Made by a program: the position numbers and the translations under genes. Below are positions 45,311 through 55,000 of a DNA stretch of 64,000 nucleotides, in pieces. The stretch covers positions 45,854,332 to 45,918,331 of the forward strand of contig OZ024938.1 of NCBI GenBank assembly GCA_964017235.1, given 5' to 3'. Position 1 is the first letter of the stretch. Each line of letters starts with the position of its first letter. The notes under the pieces are model-generated. The model was not told where the DNA came from, did no database searches, and worked only from the letters and a program-made list of their open reading frames with translations. This DNA comes from Sabellastarte sp. h YS-2021. Taxonomy: Eukaryota; Annelida; Polychaeta; Sabellida; Sabellidae.

Positions 45311-45455
45311 CAGTGGCCTTATGGGTCAATAGGTTTGGTGTCTAAGCAGAGGTTGTCACCTCTGTGTGGCTTCAGTTCCCACAGATGACAAAGCTGTGGA
45401 CCTGTCCCAAGATAACCCTGGCTGTTGAAAGGGAAGTAAACCCCACCTTTGACTC
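45311..45455 (+). mobile_element. tRNA-derived SINE (family B)
   Basis: Plus strand: AGTGGCCTTATGGGTCAATAG (A-box region), GTGGCTTCAGTTCCCAC (B box), GGACCTGTCCCAAGATAACC, CTGGCTGTTGAAAGGGAAGT and AAACCCCACCTTTGAC. It matches the reverse of the SINE in the chimera at 26,317-26,465. Confidence 0.7.
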
Positions 45456-46855
45456 TGATAAAAGTTTTCGGAAATGTTGACAATGGCAATGGGACAATTT
45501 GGAATTTGTCTGCCACAAGTGACAGTCACGTCAAGGCAGGCCTTTAAAACATGTTGCCCAGAGATAAAACTGACCAGGTTCATAGTCTTATGTCACTAAG
45601 TGATTCTCAATCTCAACTGTTTCTGAGGGATGAATAGTTTTAACTATTTATTAGTAAATACTAAATTACAGTTTTTTTTAATATACAGCAAGAAACAGAT
45701 ATTGGGCACAGTATGTGAAATTCACCATTGAAGATCACAATTCAAAAGTAAGATGAAATAATCCAGATTTGTGGTAACTTTTTTTATAAAAAGGAAGATC
45801 AGAGGTCCATGTACTCACAGAAATCACATACATGTAGAGTTTGTCACAAGTTGAGGAAAAATGTGGGTTTCCCTACCAGGGAATTTCACATACAGTGGGA
45901 ATTGTATACTTCTTACTTTTGGTTGTGTAGTCAATAGTTACACATTTCTTGTTCTTAAAAGTAACATAATTTTATAAAATCAAATACAGTAAGAACTCAA
46001 AAGGTAAGTCAAAGGTTTATTCCAAACAAACTTTATCTTCAGTTAAATTCCATATTTCCAATTCGTAAAAAATAATGCAGCATTCGACTACTCACAGCAT
46101 GAAATCATAAAGCATTGCTTATCAAAGGTGAATTTTTGGAGAAAAGAAGATCCACTGATACAGTTTTCTGAAGATTTAAACACATCTATCAGCTAAAACC
46201 CTATACAAAAATAACCTCTACACATTACAACAGATACACGATAAAAAAAGTTCAAAAATGGTAAGCTTTTTAATTGTGTTCCAAAAGAATCTAAAAGCAC
46301 TTGAACAACTGAACAACTTATCAGATATCTAAAGGACAATAAGAACAATAAAATACAAGGAAGTGTACTTGAAAATAGACAAGGAAATAAGCATAGTCAT
46401 ATCTCTTTCAAAATTGATATTTACAGTCTTAACTAATATTTTTTCCCCTTCATATATATGTTTTAGTTAGAAATTAGTTTCTCTGGATTTGTGAAATTCA
46501 GGAAAAAATATAGAGAATCTTTATTCAAGGCCATATTTCTAAAGTTTAAAATATTGATATTATTTTGGTGTCACAAAGTAACTATAAATACAGACTGGTC
46601 ATTTAGTGTCATTCGGATTTCCATTATAGACTAATAGCCACAGGTTTGAAAAAGATTTTACACATTTTTCACTAAAGTGTAAAATATGTTCTAAGTATTG
46701 AAGTTTTTGTCAAAAAATTTTAAAAAAAATTGCATTACCAATATATCATGATATTGAAACAGCTATTCATCATATGTTGAATTGAAGTACCTTATCTTGA
46801 CAAAGTAAGAAACATCAAATTTACCAAAGTATGTGGAATTTGCCATTGACGAAAT
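45456..46855. other. AT-rich spacer, nothing recognised
   Basis: No long frame or bounded repeat. Confidence 0.5.
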
Positions 46856-46861
46856 CCTCTA

Positions 46862-47087
46862 GAGTAAGAAATCTAAAATTCGCCAAAAAACTAAAATTCT
46901 CCACCTCTAAAACCTTTGTTAATTCTACGAAGGAAATTATGGTTCGTCTTAAACTTCGTATATTTCAGTTCAAAAAGCCGCGATTTACTATACTTTCAAC
47001 AAATCTCACCTCAATTCATTATTTTTAGTAGTATTTTTCCACATGTGGCGAATTTCAGATATGTGGCGAATTTTAGATTTCTTACTC
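46862..47087. mobile_element. Mariner-like MITE with perfect TIRs
   Basis: Perfect inverted repeats of about 24 bp beginning GAGTAAGAAATCTAAAATTC (left) with the complement at the right, flanked by TA on both sides (46,860-46,861 and 47,088-47,089). 226 bp. Confidence 0.75.
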
Positions 47088-47210
47088 TACCAATTCCCTT
47101 GACTTGTGGGAAAGTCTTCACATATGGGTGATTCCTGTGATTACATTCTGGCTTTGATCTCCTCTGATGCAAATCTGGCACAAAATTTGCTTATTTTATG
47201 TCACTTATAA

Positions 47211-47569
47211 ATAGGGCAGGGTCGGTAGCAGATTTTTCATTCCGGTATCCCGCCAGTGCAAAACCGTACCGATTCCGGGATACTGAAAGAAGAAATTGCG
47301 TTCTAGCATATTCCCAATTGAATAGATCCACCAACCGGAAGTAAGTTTCACGAAAAGAAGTTCTGAAAGAAATCACTATAAAAGTGCTAAAATACGTAAA
47401 AATATTGGATAAAAGTCAATAATTTCTTCAGATTTGAGGTGTTTCTAATACTTTACGTTTTCTCACAATATTATATACTGACATTCGAAATACCGGCTGT
47501 AAAGTGTCACCACGGTGTTGAAGTGAACTGGTCTCGATACCGAGATACCGGTGTTACCCACCCTGCTCT
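47211..47569. mobile_element. hAT-type MITE with perfect 8-bp target duplication
   Basis: ACTTATAA flanks both sides (47,203-47,210 and 47,570-47,577). Ends are inverted around GCAGGGT(C/G)GGTA, with CCGGTATC motifs further in. Related by interior motifs to the MITE at 19,147. Confidence 0.82.
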
Positions 47570-48310
47570 ACTTATAAACGATCCTCCCACCTCTCCCTCC
47601 CCACCTCCCCACCTAATTGTGAGTTTCACATACTGTGACAAATTCCACATCTCTTACTCCATCATGATATTGTAGTCATTGTTCACATCTTAAAACAGGT
47701 CAGCAACTCTCATGTCCAGGTATCAAAATAATCTTTATTCGTATTAATTACTCATTCTACAATCAGGTCATAGCCAAAAAGGCAAAACATCAGAGATACA
47801 AAAAGTAAACTGTGTACAGAACCAATATATATATATTAGCAACAATCTTCACACATTGCATCTAAATTCCAATCCAGTTAATTAGGTCTAAGCATTATTG
47901 TGGAGTCTTCAAAAGGATTGGCAGGTTGAACTCATTCAATAATTTTAAAAGATACACAGTCTGAAGAAATATGTTATCACTCACAAGGTAAACCACCTGT
48001 TCACAATAAAAAAAAAACTACAACTAGGTCATCAAAAGATGAATGTCAAGTCTAGTTCATTCTATGTTGTCACTAAAGTTTTCAGAGCCAATTCTGTAAT
48101 CATATAATCCTGCAAGTCACTGGTCAATGATATTAAATGCAATTCCTTTACGAGTTTGTTTGTTGTGGCTCCAAGATCCAGCAAAGAAAATCTGTCATCT
48201 GGATAGAGAATACAGAGAAGAAGACAGGTCATCAGTTAATACACCCAGATAGTTTTAAAAAACATTCACTATAGGTAAGTATCCAATCTTTTACAGTAAA
48301 ACAACATAAA

Positions 48311-48351
48311 TTCCACACACTACACTCATTTAAAGAGTGTAGTGTGTGGAA
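48311..48351. other. Perfect hairpin, 17-bp stem
   Basis: TTCCACACACTACACTC, seven-base loop, then its exact reverse complement. It lies about 0.7 kb past the RBM45-like stop codon, so it may be in a long 3' UTR or simply downstream. Confidence 0.85.
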
Positions 48352-48701
48352 TAATAACCTGAAGGAAAATTTAAAAAGATCAAATTGTCAAACACAGAAG
48401 GTATTCATTACATTTACCGCCAATGACTGTCTTTCAAAACTACAAAGGTAAACAGTTTCATCAACCAGCTTTTAGATCAGTTAAAAATGAATTTTTATTA
48501 CTACCATCCATTAGTTCCAGCTGGGTTACTTACTGCCTCAAAGTTACAGCTACATTTTTAACTGTACTATGACATACCAGAGGTATATCGTACAAGACGT
48601 CACAAGTTGATTTGAACCAACGAACACATAGGTGGTAGGGCAAGCAATCATTTGTCAAATTTATACATCACTTGGTCTTCCTCAATATGATTAATTTAAC
48701 A

Positions 48702-48719
48702 CCCCCCCCCCCCCCCCCC
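48702..48719. repeat. Poly-C tract followed by A-rich run
   Basis: About 18 C residues then an A-rich stretch; low-complexity, no other signal. Confidence 0.9.
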
Positions 48720-49015
48720 AAAAAAAAATAAAAATAAATAAATAAAAAAATCCAGCAGATGGAGCAGGTTTTGTTCTTCATTAAATTGATTTGTAGTGGA
48801 AGTTATCACCCAATTTCAGGGCTGTGCTAACTAAAGCCAGAGTGTGAAAATGAGAGTTTACTTTCTTTTTATCGTATGATATCATCTCTTTAATCTGACC
48901 GGATATGTAAATTGAGGAATCCACTGCTTACAGGCTGTAAACCAATATCCCAAATCAATTACCTACCAAACGCATAATAAAAGATCAAATTTAAATTGAT
49001 GCTTGCATACTTTAC

Positions 49016-49021
49016 TTTATT
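49016..49021 (-). promoter_or_regulatory. Candidate poly(A) signal of the RBM45-like gene
   Basis: AATAAA on the minus strand 51 bp after the stop codon, which would give a very short 3' UTR. Other copies lie further downstream, so the true site is undecided. Confidence 0.35.
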
Positions 49022-49071
49022 GTGAACAACACCTTACCAAGATTTCCCTTTGCATGGCCAGTATGTGTCCT

Positions 49072-52000
49072 CTAATTAAAGCGGGGCCTTTTCTTACTTG
49101 GCCCATCTCTGTCTGAAGAACCAGAAGCTATCTCGACCTAAATCATAGACAGAAATCATTGCAATTGTTTCATCTGATTCTGATTAGACTACAGTAGATT
49201 TTGCTGCAAGTAGAACTACCATAAGTAGAAGTTGTTTTCCAAGTCCCAACAATTATTAGTGCATAATGCAAAGATAACCAGAAGTTTGACTTACAGTAAG
49301 TGGCTATAACTACAACTTAATTTGATGTACAAAGTGCTAATTTTCAATGGGAATAATCAGATTTAAGTAGAACCTATAAATCTTGGGTGTACAGAAGTGT
49401 CAAAATCCATGAAAGAGGTGACAAAATAGCACCATTGGGTTACTCTGTACCCGATTCCTCACTACTGTGTTATTAAGTCTGAACACCAAACCAACACATT
49501 ACCCAGTAGGGTGATCACACAAGTGTTAATTATTGCTAGGGACTTAAATTGCATAATATCTTTAGTACTTCATATTTTTCACAAAATGGGTATAACTAGA
49601 AGTTGTCAAAAGTGCAAGTAAATGGCTAACATTTCGCAAATTAGACTTAGACCAAATGCACTGTATTACAGCTCTACATCTGTGTTTCAAAATCATTTAT
49701 AAAATGGAGAAGCATGGATTTTTTTCTTTTTGGCTGGGCTTTCGTAGCTGTGTAATGTGGGGTTTCATGGTTGAGTAAAACCATAAATTTAAATATATTT
49801 TGTGATGTTGCATGTCACTATAACACAACATGTTTCTCAATCGACCCACAATCCATATAAAGCTGGTATATAAACCAGTGAAATTTGTAAATTTTAATTA
49901 CTTAAATGTAGCTTTTATAAGCTACAAGCTTACCATGTGGGACTTAATGCTGTTCTCGGGTTGCCACACCCGGGGCCAACGTCTTAGAAAAAAAGATCGT
50001 TCTTGATAGCCACCGGATATACTGGTAGTTGTCGTCACGTGATAACTTTTGACCAATCGCCCTACTTTCTCGTTGAAATTTTATTAAACCTACCCCTCAG
50101 CTGTAAACAGCGGGGAGGCAGGGTGGGACCCTTCTAAGTCCCACATGGTAAGCTTGTAGCTTATAAAAGCTACATTTAAGTAATTAAAATTTACAATTTT
50201 ATTACGCTACAATAGCTTACCATGTGGGACTTAATGCTGAATTCAACCGCCCGGTGGCGGGATTACAGCTGAGACTGGAAGATATGTAATTTTTTTCTAA
50301 GATTTGAATTAATATATACAGAATAATGCCAGAAATGCCAGTCTGAGTCCCTTTTACAGAGCCCCGATCCCGAAGATCGGGCCTGTAACGAGCCAAAAAC
50401 CTGAGTAAAAAAGGGACAGTGCTAAAACTGTCCAGATGTTTGGTAGTAGGACGAAAGTGCAGCAGTGCTCACTTCGAGGTCTAAGGGTCCCTATTAGACC
50501 TTCACGTGTGACTGACCAACCTAGTGGTCGGGCATCTCATGAAATTTTTAACCTGAAATATGAGATTAACGACAACTGACTAAGTCCTTAATAGAAATTA
50601 CCTGATAATTGAAAAATAAAATGACCTTACCCGTAACATCCCCCCTTTTTCTTTCCGAGGACAACTGGTCTGAGGGGAAGGATCTAGGACTTGTTGTGCC
50701 GCCACTACGGGTCCCAGATACATATTGTTGTCGGTGTCCGACCAAGTAAGGTCTTTTAGGTAAAAATTTGTGAATGTGTTGTGAGCTTTCCAGTGACAGG
50801 CTTGCATGATTTGGTCCACCGATACTCCACCGTAAAAGGCCTTAGAGGCCGCGAAGGCCCGGATGTCATGCGCTTTGACTTGGACCAAGTCCAAGGCTTG
50901 TTGATCTGCTTGTTTATAACAAAGTAGAATGGTTTGTTTCAACCATGAGGAGAGTGTAGCGGGTCTGATGTCTGAGGTATGTCCTTTCTTAAAGGAGATG
51001 AAAAGGAGAGAACAAGACCCTCTCAGGTCTTTAGTTCGATCCAAATAGAACCTCAGGGCCCGCACGGGACACAGGGTCCTGTCTTCCTTAAACTGTCTAT
51101 CTACAATGGTAGTCAAAGCAGGAATAGTCACTGGTGACACACTTTGAGAACCTTCTCTTGCTAGTTGGTTTTTGGCTATGAAGTCAGAAGAAGGGAACAA
51201 GGCTACCTTTTCCCATTGGCCTAAATTAGCTACTTTGTTAGCGACCCAGGCATGGATTTCGCTGCGGCGCTTGCCGGAGGCCAAGGCTAGCAAGAAAGCA
51301 GTTTTGAGAGTAAGATGTTTGAGGTCTGAGTCTTTCATGGGCTCAAATGGTGCTTTGGTGAGCTCGTTAAGGACAACAGAAAGGTTCCACTTGGGTAAAT
51401 TTCTGGAACTTTTAGGACGATCCCTGTGGAAACTAGAGAGTAACCTATGAAGGTCTGCATTGTGCGCAATGTGTTGGGCCGTTGGGCCCAAAGTGTCAAC
51501 GATAGCAGTCCTGTAACCATCAATGGTCGAGGGGCGCCTGTTTAGGTCTTGGTACAGGTACATGAAAAAATCTGAGATTTGTTTCACAGATGGAGTGGAG
51601 AAATCCACCGAATTTTCTCTGCACCATTTTTCAAATAGGGCCCACTTTGACCTGTAGATGGTCCTTGTTGATGACCGCTGAGGGGCAGCAATTCTCTCTG
51701 CCACCTCCACAGAGAAGCCTTGTTCTTGGAGTTGTCCGCTCCTAGACACCAGGCGTGGAGGTTCAGCTGTTGCGGATTGTTGTGGAACACATAGTTGTGG
51801 GACTGTTTGAGTAGGGTCGTTGACGCTGGGAGTTGTAGTGGGATCTCTGTTGAGAGCTGCACTAGGTCCCAAAACCAGGGCATCCCTGGCCAGCCTGGGG
51901 CTATCACGATGATCAGGCAATGGCATTGCTTGATCTTTTGGATCACCTTGTGAAGGAGAGCCGTAGGAGGGTAGGCGTAGGCCGTGAGGTTGGTCCAGTT

Positions 52001-55000
52001 TATGTTCAGAGCATCTATGTTCCAGGCCCTTGGGTCTGGGATAGGAGACACATATAGAGGGAGTTTGTGATTCAGGTGAGTGGCGAATAAGTCTACATGA
52101 GGGGTGAACCACTTTCGGCAAATTTGCTTGAAGACCTGAGGGTGCAGGGACCATTCTGTTGACTGCACTTGGTTGGACCTGGATAGGAGGTCGGCCATCA
52201 CATTCAGACACCCTGGAATGTGCCTGGCTTTCAATGTTATATGGTAGTGATGGCACCAGGTCATGATTTTCCACAGGAGAGCGCACATCTCTGCTGAGTT
52301 CCCCCTTGCTTGTTGATGTAGGCTACCACTGTTGAGTTGTCCGTCGCAACTAACACTGTTTGATTCTGGCACTGGTCCTGGAAGTCTCGAAGGGCCAGGG
52401 AGACCGCCTTCAATTCCAGGACATTTATGTGTAGCCTTTTTTCCCGCTCTGACCACAGCCCTTTTGTAGAATTTTGATCTAAGTGAGCGCCCCAACCTTC
52501 GTTTGAGGCGTCGGTAAAGAGTTGGATACTGTGGTCCTTGGGATGAAGGTCTGCGCCTTTCATCACATTTGAGGGGTTTTGCCACCAATCTAGGTGGGCT
52601 ACAATGGCTTCTGTCCAAGGAAGGAGGTTGTCCAGCGACTGAGGATATCTCCAGTGCTCCTTGAGATGAAACTGAAAGGGCCTCATGTGAAGGCGTCCCT
52701 CCGGGACCATTTTCTCCGTTGAGGCTAGCAACCCAATTAGAGACATCAAACATCTTGCAGTCAAAACACGTTTTGACTTGAGTCGTAGGATCAAATCCTG
52801 AAGTTTGAGCCATCTCTCGTGAGTGGGTCTTACAAGGGCTGAATCTAGGTGGTATTCGTAGCCCACGAACGAAAACACCTGAGTAGGTTTCAGTTCTGAT
52901 TTTTCCTGGTTGATTATCCAACCCAAGGATTGGGTTAGGTCTACCACTGCCTGTGTGTCCCTTTGAGATTCCTCCTGGGACTGGGACCTGATCAGCCAGT
53001 CGTCCAGGTATTGGTGAATTCTGAGTCCTCTTGAGAGGGCCATTAGTTTCACTTCCTTTACGATCATCGTAAAGACCTGGGGGGCTGTGGCCAGTCCGAA
53101 AGGTAGGGAGGTGAACTGGAACACCTGGGCCTTGTAGCAAAACCTTAGGTACTTCCTTGAGTTTGGATGGATGGGGATGTGAAGGTATGAGTCCGACAGG
53201 TCTATCGACGATACCCACTCCCCTGGGACCAGGGAAGTCCGGATGGACTCCGGGGTTTCCATTTTGAACTTTTCTACATGTAGAAAAGTGTTGAGCCTGC
53301 TTAGGTCTATGACTGGCCTCCACCTTTGGTGAGGCTTGGGTACTAGGAACAGGCGACTGTAAAACCCAAGAGATTTTACGTTTTCCACCCTTTCGATGGC
53401 GTTCTTTGACAAGAGAGACTGGATACAAGTGGCCAAGGCTTGGTCTTTTTGTTGGGCCTTGTACTCTGATAGAATCAGAGGAAATCTGATCAAGTTTGGC
53501 TTTGAACGGAATGGCAGAACGTAGCCATTGGTGATAATGTTTAACACGTTTTGAGAACATTTGTTTGTTAGCCAGACTCTCTTGAAAGAACAGAGGCGAC
53601 TTCCTACTGGTGGACTGAATGAGGCTTTGGAGGAGTCATTGCGAAGGGGGGTTTCCACGCCCCCTTCCCCTATTGTGGGGTCGAAAACGACCCCTGGAGC
53701 CTCTGAAGTTGGATTTTCCTCTTCCCGAGGGAAAGGATTGGTTACTGCTTTGAGAGGTATTGCCCCCATAGGGGCGTTTCCTGTAGGAGCCTCTTTTCTT
53801 GTGGGGGCCACGAAAGGGCTTATTCTGGTAGGGTGAAAAACCCTGAGAATCTTTTGAGGTGCCTTTTTTGAGAAGGAAGTCCTCACCTTCCTTTACAAGT
53901 TGAGACTCGAACAAGGAGGAGTCCCAGAAGGACGAGTTCCTAAGTTCTTGGCGTCTCGTTTCCCCTAGATGGGGATGCAATAGAGTCATTTCGGCTTCGC
54001 GCCTAAGCAAGCCGGTATTAGCCATGGAATATAATTCCCTCTGGAGAATATGGGCTAGTGATTTGCTGAGAAAGGTAAGAGCTCTATGTTGAACAAGCAC
54101 CGTCTTGTTCCAAAAATCCAAGTACTCAGCAACTTCCTCATATCCGCGCTTTGCTGCTTTCTCAGGATTGGCACCTTTCTGGATCTGAGACTTTATCTTC
54201 TTGACAGTTGACTTGATGCTATGTTGGCACTTCTCCAAGGAAGCATTGCAAGAAGAAGAGGTTTTGGCAAAGGCAGCGGTGAAATTGAGGGTTGAGATAT
54301 TTTGTCTAGCCTGATGTTCCAGCTCCTTAAGGACTGGCATAGGGACTTTGGCTACTGGTGCCCCAGGAGGTCTAGGAGTAATACAGATCTTGGCAAAGTC
54401 CGTATTCAACTCCTGGATTTTGTCTTGAAAAGTGGGCTGTCCAACCTTGTACCACTTAGAAGTGGAAGGAGGAGGCTTGACATATTTTCCCTCAGATAAA
54501 TTGGCAGCTTTGAAATCATGTTGAAATTTATCAAAGGCGTCCTTGATAACTGAGCTAAGTGGTAGGATAGAGGAAGGACCTCTAGGTCTGAGCTCTTGAC
54601 GGCCTTTTTCGTCATCCAGACCCAACACTGAAGTTGAAGACCTAGGCATAGAGTCCCTGGGGTCAGGGAGAGAAAGAATGCGCCTGAAGGTGTCTACCTC
54701 TTCAGAGTATTGGGAGGGAATGTCAGACAGGGCTACTTCCCTATAATAAGGGGGGTCTGGATCATGTTGTGGGAGGTCTTGATCAGAAGCTGCGCCTGAG
54801 GGCTGAGCCCTAGAGGGCTTAGAAGACCTGTGTCTGGCCACAGGGGAGTGATCTTCCTCTGAAGATGACACATATCTGGACCTAGATTTATGCTTGCTCT
54901 TGTCAGAGTGTTTCTTAGGTCTAGGATGGATCCGAGGTTCGTCGGAATCCTCATCCAGATGATCCGAGGCAGAGCTCGGTGTTACTGTTTGCCTGTGGCT

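Noticed and set aside
51172-51450. Plus-strand frames within the DIRS 4 coding region
   Set aside because: Antisense shadows of the recombinase and Gag frames.
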